DNA of 64,000 nt from contig JAFLDB010000005.1 of assembly GCA_017302615.1 (NCBI GenBank), positions 1-64,000 of the forward strand, written 5' to 3'. This stretch comes from Sphingomonadales bacterium (lineage in GTDB: Bacteria > Pseudomonadota > Alphaproteobacteria > Sphingomonadales > Sphingomonadaceae). Under the pieces are notes generated by a model. It saw only the letters and a list, made by a program, of their open reading frames with translations. It was not told where the DNA came from and did no database searches. A program made the translations under genes and the position numbers. The first letter of the stretch is position 1, and the number at the start of each line of letters is the position of its first letter. Shown piece after piece: positions 54,415 through 62,839 of this stretch.

Positions 54415-55731
54415 ATGGTCCCCCGCTACGCCCGTCCCGCAATGGTCGCGATCTGGGAACCGGAAGCGCGCTATCGCATCTGGTTCGAGATCGAGGCTCA
54501 CGCCACCGAGAAGCTGGGCGAACTGGGCGTGGTGCCGCCAAGCGGCGCGAAGGCGCTGTGGGACTGGTGGGCAACGAACCCCGCCATCGACGTGGCCGCG
54601 ATCGACGCGATCGAGGCCGTCACCAAGCACGACGTGATCGCCTTCCTTGACTGGGTTGCCCAGCAGGTCGGCCCGGAAGCGCGCTTCATGCACCAGGGGA
54701 TGACCAGCTCGGATGTGCTGGACACCACCCTGGCAGTGCAGCTCGCTCGGGCCAGCGACATCCTGCTCGAAGATCTCGACGCGCTGCTTGCCGCGATCAA
54801 GCGCCGCGCGGTGGAGCACAAATACACCCCCACCATCGGCCGCAGCCACGGCATCCATGCCGAACCGACCACTTTCGGCAAGAAACTGGCCGAAGCCTAT
54901 GCCGAATTCAGCCGCTGCAAGACCCGCCTGATGGCCGCGCGCGAGGAAATTGCCACTTGCGCCATTTCCGGGGCCGTCGGCACCTTTGCCAATATCGACC
55001 CGTCGGTTGAGGAATATGTCGCGGAGAAGCTGGGCCTTAAGCCCGAGCCGGTCAGCACGCAGGTGATCCCGCGCGATCGCCACGCAATGTTCTTTGCCAC
55101 GCTGGGCGTGATCGCCAGCAGCATCGAGCGGCTCGCCGTGGAAATCCGCCACCTGCAGCGCACTGAAGTGCTGGAAGCGGAAGAATACTTCTCGCCCGGG
55201 CAAAAGGGCAGCTCGGCCATGCCGCACAAGCGCAACCCGGTCCTGACCGAGAACCTGACCGGCCTTGCCCGCATGGTCCGCTCCGCCGTTACGCCGGCGC
55301 TGGAAAACGTCGCGCTGTGGCATGAGCGGGACATCTCGCACTCCTCGGTGGAACGTTTCATCGGCCCCGACGCCACCATCACGCTGGACTTCGCCCTCGC
55401 CCGGCTGACCGGGGTGGTCGACAAGCTGGTGGTCTACCCTGAGCGGATGGAAAAGAACCTCAACAAGATGGGCGGCCTCGTTCATTCGCAGCGGGTGCTG
55501 CTGGCTCTGACCCAGGCCGGATTGGAACGCGATGCCTCGTATCGGCTGGTGCAACGCAATGCGATGAAGGTCTGGGAATCGGACGGCCAGCTCAGCCTGC
55601 TTGAACTGCTGAAAGCCGATCCGGAAGTAGCCGCAGTAATGAGCGCGGCGGAGCTCGAGGAAAAGTTCAACCTCGACTACCACTTCAAGGCGATCGACAC
55701 GATTTTCGAACGGGTGTTCGGCCCGCAATAG
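54415..55731 (+). CDS. purB: Adenylosuccinate lyase
   Basis: A 438-residue fumarase/aspartase-superfamily enzyme acting twice in purine synthesis (SAICAR and adenylosuccinate). MTSSDVLDTTLAVQL, TIGRSHGIHAEPTTFG and the signature GSSAMPHKRNPVLTEN with the mobile catalytic serine loop are present. AAGGAG precedes the ATG. It has a recurrent-type promoter and is followed 12 bp later by a hydrolase gene. Confidence 0.97.
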   Translation: MVPRYARPAMVAIWEPEARYRIWFEIEAHATEKLGELGVVPPSGAKALWDWWATNPAIDVAAIDAIEAVTKHDVIAFLDWVAQQVGPEARFMHQGMTSSDVLDTTLAVQLARASDILLEDLDALLAAIKRRAVEHKYTPTIGRSHGIHAEPTTFGKKLAEAYAEFSRCKTRLMAAREEIATCAISGAVGTFANIDPSVEEYVAEKLGLKPEPVSTQVIPRDRHAMFFATLGVIASSIERLAVEIRHLQRTEVLEAEEYFSPGQKGSSAMPHKRNPVLTENLTGLARMVRSAVTPALENVALWHERDISHSSVERFIGPDATITLDFALARLTGVVDKLVVYPERMEKNLNKMGGLVHSQRVLLALTQAGLERDASYRLVQRNAMKVWESDGQLSLLELLKADPEVAAVMSAAELEEKFNLDYHFKAIDTIFERVFGPQ

Positions 55732-55743
55732 AAAGGCCCGGCC

Positions 55744-56736
55744 ATGAAGCGCGCACTGAAATGGATAATCGGCCTGCTGGTGGCCGCTATCGCCGTCCTG
55801 TTCGCGCTGGGCTATACGCCGGATACCGAGCCGGCCGCGATGAAAGCCAAGTACGCCTCGCCCGCTTCGCAGTTCGTCGATGTCGGTGGCGGGCTGACCA
55901 TGCACGTCCGGGATGAAGGCAAGCGCGATGGCCCGGTACTGGTTCTGCTGCACGGCTCCAACGCCTCGCTCCACACCTGGGAGCCGTGGGTCGCGCAATT
56001 AAAGGACAAGTACCGGATCATCAGTCTGGACCAGATCGGTCACGGCCTGACCGGCCCGAATCCGACCGGTCAGTACGATGGAGCCGCCTTTGTCGGCACG
56101 CTGGATGCGCTGATGAACAGGCTGGGCGTCACCCGGTTTGCCTTGGCCGGCAATTCGATGGGCGGCTATGTCGCCTGGGAGTATGCCCTGGCCCATCCAG
56201 GCAAGCTGACCCACCTGGTGTTGGTCGATGCCGCCGGTCCGCCGGACGATCCCGACAAGGACCTGCCGATCGGGTTCCGCATCGCCCGCACACCGGGGAT
56301 CAGCAAGATTGCGCTGGTGATCACGCCGCGTTCGGTGTTCGAACGCTCGCTGCGCGGCTCGGTATCCAACCAGACGATGATTACGCCCGCCATGGTCGAC
56401 CGCTATTGGGAACTGAACCGCTATCCCGGCAACCGCGCGGCCACCGGGGCTCGCTTTGCCCAGTACGGCAATCGCAATCGCAACACCGGACGGTTGGGCG
56501 AGATCAAAGTACCTACGCTGATCCTGTGGGGCAGCGAAGACAAGCTGATTCCGGTCAACGGGGCCGACTGGTTTGCCGCGCAGATTCCCGGATCGGTCAA
56601 GATTGTCTATCCCGGTATCGGCCATATTCCGATGGAGGAAGCGCCCCAACGGACCGCGGCCGATCTCGACGCGTTCCTTTCCCGCCCCTTCCCTTCACCG
56701 CCCAAGCAGCCTAGCATGGCCCTGCCAAGGCGCTGA
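55744..56736 (+). CDS. Membrane-anchored alpha/beta hydrolase
   Basis: A 330-residue hydrolase with an N-terminal membrane helix (WIIGLLVAAIAVLFALGY). The catalytic features are LLHGSNASLHTW (oxyanion), AGNSMGGYVAW (Ser), WGSEDKLIPV (Asp) and PGIGHIPMEEAP (His). Substrate unknown; it resembles esterases or haloalkane-type hydrolases that face the periplasm. GAAAGG precedes the ATG. It is probably cotranscribed with purB and followed by lapA. Confidence 0.88.
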   Translation: MKRALKWIIGLLVAAIAVLFALGYTPDTEPAAMKAKYASPASQFVDVGGGLTMHVRDEGKRDGPVLVLLHGSNASLHTWEPWVAQLKDKYRIISLDQIGHGLTGPNPTGQYDGAAFVGTLDALMNRLGVTRFALAGNSMGGYVAWEYALAHPGKLTHLVLVDAAGPPDDPDKDLPIGFRIARTPGISKIALVITPRSVFERSLRGSVSNQTMITPAMVDRYWELNRYPGNRAATGARFAQYGNRNRNTGRLGEIKVPTLILWGSEDKLIPVNGADWFAAQIPGSVKIVYPGIGHIPMEEAPQRTAADLDAFLSRPFPSPPKQPSMALPRR

Positions 56737-56756
56737 AGAACAAGGAGGCAGGCCCC

Positions 56757-57095
56757 ATGCAACTGATCCGCACGCTGATTTTGCTGATCGTCACGATCGT
56801 GCTGGTCGCCTTTGTCGCGATCAACTGGCAGACCGTGCCGCTCAACCTGTGGCCGTTGCAGGATGGCAATTACCTGCACCTGGAATGGCCGGTCGGATTC
56901 ATCGTGCTGGTTTCGATGGTGATGGGCTTCGTCCCGATGTGGCTGATCCACAAGGGTGCGCGCTGGCGGCTCAACCGGCGGATCGGCTTCCTCGAAAACT
57001 CGGTCAAATCGGCCACCCAGTCGAACCCGACCGCGATTGCCACATCCACCCAGCTTGATGCTGCCCAACCGGAGCCCCCGGCAAACCCGCTATGA
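56757..57095 (+). CDS. lapA: LapA-domain inner membrane protein
   Basis: A 112-residue protein with two membrane helices (LILLIVTIVLVAFVAINWQ and VGFIVLVSMVMGFVPMWL) and a cytoplasmic tail after WRLNRRIGFLE. The helix-NWQ-helix plan is that of LapA (DUF1049). In E. coli LapA/LapB regulate lipopolysaccharide synthesis; lapB is not here. AAGGAGG precedes the ATG. It overlaps pyrF by 4 bp, so the two are coupled. Confidence 0.85.
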   Translation: MQLIRTLILLIVTIVLVAFVAINWQTVPLNLWPLQDGNYLHLEWPVGFIVLVSMVMGFVPMWLIHKGARWRLNRRIGFLENSVKSATQSNPTAIATSTQLDAAQPEPPANPL

Positions 57096-57769
57096 ACACC
57101 AACCCGATCTACCTCGCGCTCGATTTTCCCCGGCTGGATACGGCGATTACCGTTGCCCAAAAGGCCAAGGCCCACATCGGCGGGGTCAAGCTGGGACTGG
57201 AGTTCTTTTGCGCCCATGGCCACCACGGGGTGATGGAACTGCACAAGCTGGGCCTGCCGATCTTTCTCGATCTCAAGCTGCATGACATTCCCAACACCGT
57301 GGCTGGCGCGATGCAGGCAATCCACGTGCTGGAACCGGCTATTGTAACCGTTCATGCCAGCGGCGGACGGGCCATGATGGAAGACGCCAAGGCGGCGGCG
57401 GGAGAGAACTGCAAGGTCGTTGGCGTGACCCTGCTGACCAGTCTGGACGAAGACGACATGGCCGCCACCGGTATCGGCGGCACGGCGCATGACCAGGTGA
57501 TCCGCCTGGCCGAACTGTCGCGTGATGCCGGACTCGATGGAATCGTCTGCTCGGGCCACGAAGTGGCGGCAGTCCATTCGATGTGGAAGAGCGGCTTCCT
57601 TGTCGTGCCCGGTCTGCGGCCAGCTGATGCCAAGCTGGGCGATCAGAAGCGCGCCGTCACCCCGCGCCAGGCCCGTGATGCCGGAGCCAGCGTGCTGGTG
57701 ATCGGCCGCCCGATCGCCCGCGCCGAGGATCCGGCGGCGGCGGCCCGCGCGATCGAAGCGACGCTCTAG
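57092..57769 (+). CDS. pyrF: Orotidine 5'-phosphate decarboxylase
   Basis: A 225-residue TIM-barrel enzyme giving UMP. YLALDFPRL and GVKLGLEFF supply the first catalytic Asp and Lys, FLDLKLHDIPNT is the signature with Asp-Lys-Asp, and LVVPGLRP and GASVLVIGRPI close the barrel. Length and motifs are normal for the bacterial form. Confidence 0.96.
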   Translation: MNTNPIYLALDFPRLDTAITVAQKAKAHIGGVKLGLEFFCAHGHHGVMELHKLGLPIFLDLKLHDIPNTVAGAMQAIHVLEPAIVTVHASGGRAMMEDAKAAAGENCKVVGVTLLTSLDEDDMAATGIGGTAHDQVIRLAELSRDAGLDGIVCSGHEVAAVHSMWKSGFLVVPGLRPADAKLGDQKRAVTPRQARDAGASVLVIGRPIARAEDPAAAARAIEATL

Positions 57770-57824
57770 GGTTCAGGTACCGGCAAGCTGGCCGGGCCTA
57801 GGCTCCGCTTGAAGGAGTAACCGC

Positions 57825-58571
57825 ATGAAATCGCTTTACTTTGCCATCGCCCCTTTGGCCCTTGCCCTGACCCTGCCCGGAGCTGCCATGGCCCATTCCG
57901 ATCAGCCGGTGATTGCCGCCAGTTCGACCCTGCTGACCCTGTCGGTCGAAGGTAAAAGCACGCGCAAGCCGGACCTTGCCGTGTTCAGCGCCGGTGTTAC
58001 GACCCAAGGCACGACCGCCAGCGAGGCAATGAGCGCCAATGCCGCTGCCATGACCCAGGTGGTCGCGACGCTGAAAAAGGCGGGCATTGCCGACCGCGAT
58101 ATCCAGACCAGCCAGATCAGCCTGAGCCCGGTCTATGGCCAGCCCGTGATGGGCCGCGACGGGCAAGTAACCCAGGAACCGCGGATCATTGGCTATCAGG
58201 CAACCAATCAGGTCACGGTCCGCAGCCGCGACGTCAAGGGCTTTGGCAAGGTGCTGGATGCTCTGGTCGGATCGGGTGCCAACCAGATTAACGGCCCCTC
58301 TTTCCAGCTGGACGACCCGGCAGGCGCCATGGATGAAGCGCGGACCAGGGCGATGAAGGCAGCCCGCGCCAGGGCCGATCTCTATGCCAAGGCCGCCGGA
58401 CTGCGCGTGGTGCGGATCGTCTCGATCAGCGAGAGCGGCGGCTATTCGGCGCAGCCGGTTTATGCCCGCGCCGCAATGGCCGATGCCGCACCCGAAGCCG
58501 TAACTCCCGTCGAGGCCGGCGAGGTGGAAGCACAGGTCAACCTCACCATCCAGTTCGAACTGGCACCCTGA
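57825..58571 (+). CDS. Periplasmic SIMPL-domain protein
   Basis: A 248-residue protein with a Sec signal (FAIAPLALALTLPGAAMAHS). The SIMPL (DUF541) domain is seen in LLTLSVEGKSTRKPDLAVF, ANAAAMTQVVATLKKAGI, RDIQTSQISLSPVYG and ARADLYAKAAGLRVVRI. The family includes oxidative-stress-related YggE; the biochemical role is unknown. GAAGGAG precedes the ATG. It lies between pyrF and trpF on the same strand. Confidence 0.88.
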   Translation: MKSLYFAIAPLALALTLPGAAMAHSDQPVIAASSTLLTLSVEGKSTRKPDLAVFSAGVTTQGTTASEAMSANAAAMTQVVATLKKAGIADRDIQTSQISLSPVYGQPVMGRDGQVTQEPRIIGYQATNQVTVRSRDVKGFGKVLDALVGSGANQINGPSFQLDDPAGAMDEARTRAMKAARARADLYAKAAGLRVVRIVSISESGGYSAQPVYARAAMADAAPEAVTPVEAGEVEAQVNLTIQFELAP

Positions 58572-58576
58572 CAACG

Positions 58577-59218
58577 ATGGCGCAGCCCGGGATCAAGATC
58601 TGCGGCATCACGACGGCGGATGCGCTGGAAGCGGCCATTACGGGGCGGGCAAGCCATGCCGGTTTCAACTTTTATCCGCCGTCTCCACGCTATGCCCCCC
58701 CCGCCACCGCGACCGAACTGTCACGGCAGGCACAGGGTCGGATCGGGCGGGTCGGAGTGTTCGTCGATGCCGACGATGCACTGCTGGCCGAAGTGCTGAC
58801 CGCAGCCCGGCTTGATGCGTTGCAGCTTCACGGCGGGGAAAGTCCCGAACGGGTCGCGGCAGTCAGGCGGCAGTTCGGCCTTCCGGTGTGGAAGGTGCTT
58901 TCGATTGCCAGCCGCGATGACCTGGCCAAGGCTACAGCCTATACCGACGTAGCCGATTTTCTGCTGCTCGACGCCAAGACGCCGAAGGGCACCCTGCCCG
59001 GCGGCATGGGCCTGAGTTTTGACTGGTCGCTGTTGTCGGGCTGGAAGGCCCCGTTGCCCTGGGGGCTGGCCGGGGGTCTTTCGCCCCGCAACGTGGCCGA
59101 TGCGGTGCGAGCGACCGGTGCTGCTCTGGTCGATACGGCATCCGGGGTGGAATCCTCGCCCGGCGTCAAGGATGCGGGGCTGATCGCCGCATTCTGCGCT
59201 GCTGCGCGCGACGCATAG
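58577..59218 (+). CDS. trpF: Phosphoribosylanthranilate isomerase
   Basis: A 213-residue TIM-barrel enzyme of tryptophan synthesis. GIKICGITTADALEAA has the catalytic Cys, ALQLHGGESPERVAA and DFLLLDAKTP the catalytic Asp, and GGLSPRNVADAV the phosphate site. It begins 5 bp after the SIMPL gene. The usual next gene, trpB, is separated by an opposite-strand gene and a terminator. Confidence 0.96.
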   Translation: MAQPGIKICGITTADALEAAITGRASHAGFNFYPPSPRYAPPATATELSRQAQGRIGRVGVFVDADDALLAEVLTAARLDALQLHGGESPERVAAVRRQFGLPVWKVLSIASRDDLAKATAYTDVADFLLLDAKTPKGTLPGGMGLSFDWSLLSGWKAPLPWGLAGGLSPRNVADAVRATGAALVDTASGVESSPGVKDAGLIAAFCAAARDA

Positions 59219-59220
59219 CA

Positions 59221-59250
59221 AAGGGGCGGCCCGTTTCCGGACCGCCCCTC
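59221..59250. terminator. Terminator between trpF and the outer-membrane protein gene
   Basis: AAGGGGCGG and CCGCCCCT pair, with an inner CCG/CGG part around TTTC. It lies just after the trpF stop and 27 bp beyond the end of the convergent gene, so it may act in both directions. No long T-run follows. Confidence 0.65.
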
Positions 59251-59276
59251 GCTCTCGGTGTTTCTGATCCGAGCGA

Positions 59277-59738
59277 TCAGAAGCGGACGCCGACACCGCC
59301 GACAACCGCGTCGGAGCCGGTGATCACGTCGTTTTCGAAGAAGTGACGGTATTCGACCTTCACATAGACCGGACCGGAAACCTTCTGTTCCAGGCCCGCA
59401 CCCAGGTGCCACTGGCCTTCGCAGCCGTCGCAGGCTTCGGTGGTGTAGCCACCGGCGCCGAACAGGCGGGTGCCTTCACCGGCCTTCACGCCCAGACGGC
59501 CGGTCGCGCCGAAGGCAACCTTGGTGCCGCTGGTGCCGATCTTGTCGCCCGACACTTCAACGCCGGCGAACGTGGTCGCGCCCAGGTCGAAATCGTAACC
59601 AGCGGCGACACCCCAGGTGTCTTCGCTGCTGCCGTTCGACCAGATCACGCCGCCACGGGCTTCGACGCGGGCGTCGTTGGCAAGCGCCGGGGTGGCAAAG
59701 GCCAGCGAGGCGAGCAGCGGGAGGACGATCTTACGCAT
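59277..59738 (-). CDS. Small outer-membrane beta-barrel protein
   Basis: A 153-residue protein with a Sec signal (IVLPLLASLAFATPALAND). The mature part alternates polar and hydrophobic residues in short strands (RVEARGGVIWSNG, WGVAAGYDFDLGATTFAGV, VYVKVEYRHFF) and ends in GVGVRF with the terminal Phe typical of BAM substrates. It resembles opacity/OmpA-barrel proteins of 8 strands. A CDGC pair lies in a loop. AAGGAG precedes the ATG. It lies between trpF and trpB on the opposite strand. Confidence 0.75.
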   Translation of the reverse strand: MRKIVLPLLASLAFATPALANDARVEARGGVIWSNGSSEDTWGVAAGYDFDLGATTFAGVEVSGDKIGTSGTKVAFGATGRLGVKAGEGTRLFGAGGYTTEACDGCEGQWHLGAGLEQKVSGPVYVKVEYRHFFENDVITGSDAVVGGVGVRF

Positions 59739-59974
59739 GGGATAACTCCTTGTTCGAATTCAGCCCCGGTAAAGGGGTTGGCCAGCAAGTAGGAAAGGCG
59801 ACCTGTCAGTTGCATGAACTGCATGTTCAGAAATTACATGACGCAGTTTTTATGTGACATTGATGCAACACATACGAACCTATACGGACATCAATCTTAC
59901 ATTGTCATTCACCATTGGGCGGGGCCGCCAAGGCTGGACTTAACCGCGCCACTCTGCCAATCGCTTGGCCCATC
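59739..59974. promoter_or_regulatory. AT-rich divergent region with TGCATG repeats
   Basis: The 236 bp between the outer-membrane protein gene and trpB is the most AT-rich stretch in the window. TGCATGAACTGCATGTTC (about 59811-59828) has TGCATG twice and GAAC/GTTC arms, and is followed by several CA-rich, T-rich blocks (TACATGACGCAGTTTTTATG). It probably contains an operator for the outer-membrane gene. No specific regulator can be named. Confidence 0.4.
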
Positions 59975-61192
59975 ATGACCGCAACCAGCCCTGCAAATTC
60001 CTTCCGCAACCAGCCTGACGAGCGGGGCCATTTCGGCCAGTTTGGCGGCCGGTACGTCGCCGAAACGCTGATGCCGCTGATTCTCGATCTCGAGAAAGAG
60101 TACAACGCGGCCAAGCAGGACCCGGCTTTCCATGCCGAATTCGACGACCTGCTGGAGCACTACGTCGGCCGGCCCAGCCCGCTCTATTTCGCTCCGCGGC
60201 TGACCGAAGAGCTCGGCGGCGCGCAGGTGTGGTTCAAGCGCGACGAGCTCAATCACACTGGCGCGCACAAGATCAACAACTGCATCGGCCAGATCCTGCT
60301 GGCGATCCGCATGGGCAAGACCCGGATCATCGCCGAAACCGGTGCGGGTCAGCACGGTGTTGCGACTGCCACGGTTTGCGCGCGCTTCGGCCTGCCCTGC
60401 GTGGTCTACATGGGCGCGACCGACGTTGCCCGGCAGGCCCCCAACGTGTTCCGGATGAAGCTGCTGGGCGCGGAAGTCGTGCCCGTGACAGCTGGTGCGG
60501 CCACGCTGAAGGACGCGATGAACGAGGCGCTGCGCGACTGGGTCGCCAATGTGCACGACACCTTCTACATCATCGGCACCGCCGCCGGCCCGCACCCCTA
60601 TCCGGAACTGGTCCGCGATTTCCAGAGCGTGATCGGCAAGGAAGCCCGCGCCCAGATGCTGGCCCGCACCGGCCGCCTGCCGGACCTGCTGGTCGCCGCG
60701 ATTGGCGGGGGTAGCAACGCCATCGGCCTGTTCCATCCCTTCCTGGATGACACCTCCGTGAAGATGCTGGGCGTCGAAGCGGCTGGCTATGGCCTCGACA
60801 AGGATCACGCCGCATCGCTGGCCGGTGGCCGTCCCGGCATCCTCCACGGTAACAAGACCTACCTGCTGCAGGATGAGGACGGCCAGATCATCGAAGGCCA
60901 CTCGATCTCGGCCGGACTGGACTATCCCGGCATCGGCCCGGAACACGCCTGGCTGCGCGATGTCGGCCGGGTGGACTATACCAGCGTCACCGACACCGAA
61001 GCACTGGAAGGCTTCCAGCTGCTCTGCCGCACCGAAGGCATCATCCCCGCACTGGAACCCAGCCACGCGATCGCCGCCGTCGCCAAGGTCACCCCGACCA
61101 TGCCGAAAGACTGCATCGTGCTGGTCAACCTGTGCGGCCGCGGCGACAAGGACATCTTCTCGGTCGCGGAGCACCTGGGGGTGAAGCTGTGA
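59975..61192 (+). CDS. trpB: Tryptophan synthase beta chain
   Basis: A 405-residue PLP enzyme joining indole and serine. [15 protein letters not shown] starts the conserved part, the PLP lysine is in [11 protein letters not shown], and [16 protein letters not shown] and [13 protein letters not shown] are the catalytic-Glu and phosphate-binding blocks. ATG at 59975 gives a normal N-terminus, but there is no clear ribosome site. It overlaps trpA by 4 bp. Confidence 0.97.
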   Translation: MTATSPANSFRNQPDERGHFGQFGGRYVAETLMPLILDLEKEYNAAKQDPAFHAEFDDLLEHYVGRPSPLYFAPRLTEELGGAQVWFKRDELNHTGAHKINNCIGQILLAIRMGKTRIIAETGAGQHGVATATVCARFGLPCVVYMGATDVARQAPNVFRMKLLGAEVVPVTAGAATLKDAMNEALRDWVANVHDTFYIIGTAAGPHPYPELVRDFQSVIGKEARAQMLARTGRLPDLLVAAIGGGSNAIGLFHPFLDDTSVKMLGVEAAGYGLDKDHAASLAGGRPGILHGNKTYLLQDEDGQIIEGHSISAGLDYPGIGPEHAWLRDVGRVDYTSVTDTEALEGFQLLCRTEGIIPALEPSHAIAAVAKVTPTMPKDCIVLVNLCGRGDKDIFSVAEHLGVKL

Positions 61193-61989
61193 GCGCGCGT
61201 CTGTCAGCAGCCTTCGCCAAGGGGCGCCCTGCCCTCGTCACTTTCGTCACCGGCGGCGATCCCACGCCCGAAGCCACGCCCGCGATCCTCGACGCTCTGG
61301 TCGAAGGCGGCGCGGATGTGATCGAGCTGGGCATGCCGTTCACCGATCCGATGGCCGATGGCCCGGCGATCCAGCAGGCCAATCTGCGCAGCCTTGGCGC
61401 TGGCACCAAGACGGCCGACATCTTCCGCATCGCCGCCGATTTCCGCGCGCGGCATCCGGATGTGCCGCTGGTGCTGATGGGCTATGCCAACCCGATGACG
61501 ATCCGCGGGCCGGAATGGTTCGCGGAAGAGTGCCGGGAGGCCGGGGTCGACGGAGTGATCTGCGTGGACATCCCGCCCGAGGAGGACCCGGAGCTGGGCC
61601 CTGCCCTGCGTACCGCCGGGATCAGCCTGATCCGGCTGGCTACCCCGACCACGGACGAAGCCAGGCTGCCTGCCGTGCTCGAAGGATCTTCGGGCTTTCT
61701 CTATTACGTCTCGGTCGCCGGGATCACTGGCATGCAGCAGGCCGCCGTGGCCTCGATCGAGGAAGCGATGGCCCGACTGAAGGCCAAGGCCACAATCCCC
61801 GTCGTGGTCGGGTTCGGCGTGCGCACGCCCGAACAGGCCGCCGCCTTTGCCAAGGTGGCGGACGGCGTGGTCGTCGGATCTGCGCTTGTCGATCTGGTCG
61901 GCGAACACGGCTCCAATGCCGCCGGCCCGGTGCGCGATCTGACCAAGGCGCTTGCCGATGCCGTCTATTCCGCTAGGGAAAGCGCATGA
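61189..61989 (+). CDS. trpA: Tryptophan synthase alpha chain
   Basis: A 266-residue TIM-barrel subunit that cleaves indole-glycerol phosphate. [30 protein letters not shown] (catalytic Glu) and [13 protein letters not shown] (catalytic Asp) are present, as is [12 protein letters not shown]. It starts at GTG within the trpB stop (GTGA), so the two are coupled. The next gene, accD, overlaps its stop by 4 bp. Confidence 0.97.
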   Translation: MSARLSAAFAKGRPALVTFVTGGDPTPEATPAILDALVEGGADVIELGMPFTDPMADGPAIQQANLRSLGAGTKTADIFRIAADFRARHPDVPLVLMGYANPMTIRGPEWFAEECREAGVDGVICVDIPPEEDPELGPALRTAGISLIRLATPTTDEARLPAVLEGSSGFLYYVSVAGITGMQQAAVASIEEAMARLKAKATIPVVVGFGVRTPEQAAAFAKVADGVVVGSALVDLVGEHGSNAAGPVRDLTKALADAVYSARESA

Positions 61990-62834
61990 GCTGGATTGAC
62001 CGCGTTCGCAAGGCGCTGCCCTTCAAGGACAAGCGCGACACGCCCGACAACCTCTGGATCAGCTGCCCTTCGTGCAAGGAAATGCTGTTCACCAAGGAAT
62101 ATGAGGAGAACCTGTCGGTCTGCCCGCGCTGCGAGCATCACGGCCGGATCGGAGCCGACACGCGCTTTGCCCAGCTGCTTGATGAAGGCTTCACCATCCT
62201 GGACACGCCCAAGGTCAAAGAAGACCCGCTGAAGTTCAAGGACCAGAAGAAGTATCCTGACCGCCTGAAAGCCGCCCGCGCCGCCAATCCGCACCCTGAT
62301 GCCCTGACCAACGCGCTGGGCAGGATCGGCGGACACAAGGCGGTGTTGGGCGTGCAGGACTTTGCCTTCATGGGCGGTTCGATGGGCATGGCCGTGGGCG
62401 CGGCTTTCGTCGCCGGGGTCGACCGCGCGATCAAGGAAAAGTGCGCTTATGTGATCTGCACCGCTGCCGGCGGCGCGCGGATGCAGGAGGGCATCCTCAG
62501 CCTGATGCAGATGCCCAAGGCGACTGTCGCGATCAACCGCATCAAGCGTGCCGGCCTGCCCTATATCGTGGTGCTGACCGATCCGACCACTGGCGGCGTC
62601 ACCGCCAGCTACGCCATGCTGGGCGATGTCCACATTGCCGAGCCCGGCTGTCTGATCGGCTTTGCCGGCCAGCGCGTGATCCAGGACACGATCCGCGAAA
62701 AGCTGCCCGAGGGGTTCCAGCGGGCCGAGTACCTGCATGAACACGGTATGGTCGACATGGTGGTCCACCGCCGCGATCTGAAGGCAACGCTGGCTTCGCT
62801 GCTCGACTATCTGACGGCGGCCAAGGCGGCCTGA
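61986..62834 (+). CDS. accD: Acetyl-CoA carboxylase carboxyltransferase beta subunit
   Basis: A 282-residue subunit of the enzyme that makes malonyl-CoA. The zinc ribbon is formed by ISCPSCKEM and SVCPRCEHH (four Cys). The carboxyltransferase core has [32 protein letters not shown] and [11 protein letters not shown]. It begins in the trpA stop (ATGA) and is followed 5 bp later by folC, the common trpBA-accD-folC order. Confidence 0.97.
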   Translation: MSWIDRVRKALPFKDKRDTPDNLWISCPSCKEMLFTKEYEENLSVCPRCEHHGRIGADTRFAQLLDEGFTILDTPKVKEDPLKFKDQKKYPDRLKAARAANPHPDALTNALGRIGGHKAVLGVQDFAFMGGSMGMAVGAAFVAGVDRAIKEKCAYVICTAAGGARMQEGILSLMQMPKATVAINRIKRAGLPYIVVLTDPTTGGVTASYAMLGDVHIAEPGCLIGFAGQRVIQDTIREKLPEGFQRAEYLHEHGMVDMVVHRRDLKATLASLLDYLTAAKAA

Positions 62835-62839
62835 GCCGC

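Noticed and set aside
59811..59828. LexA box in the outer-membrane gene promoter
   Set aside because: GAAC and GTTC arms are present, but the alphaproteobacterial LexA site is a direct repeat with seven bases between; this one is inverted with five.
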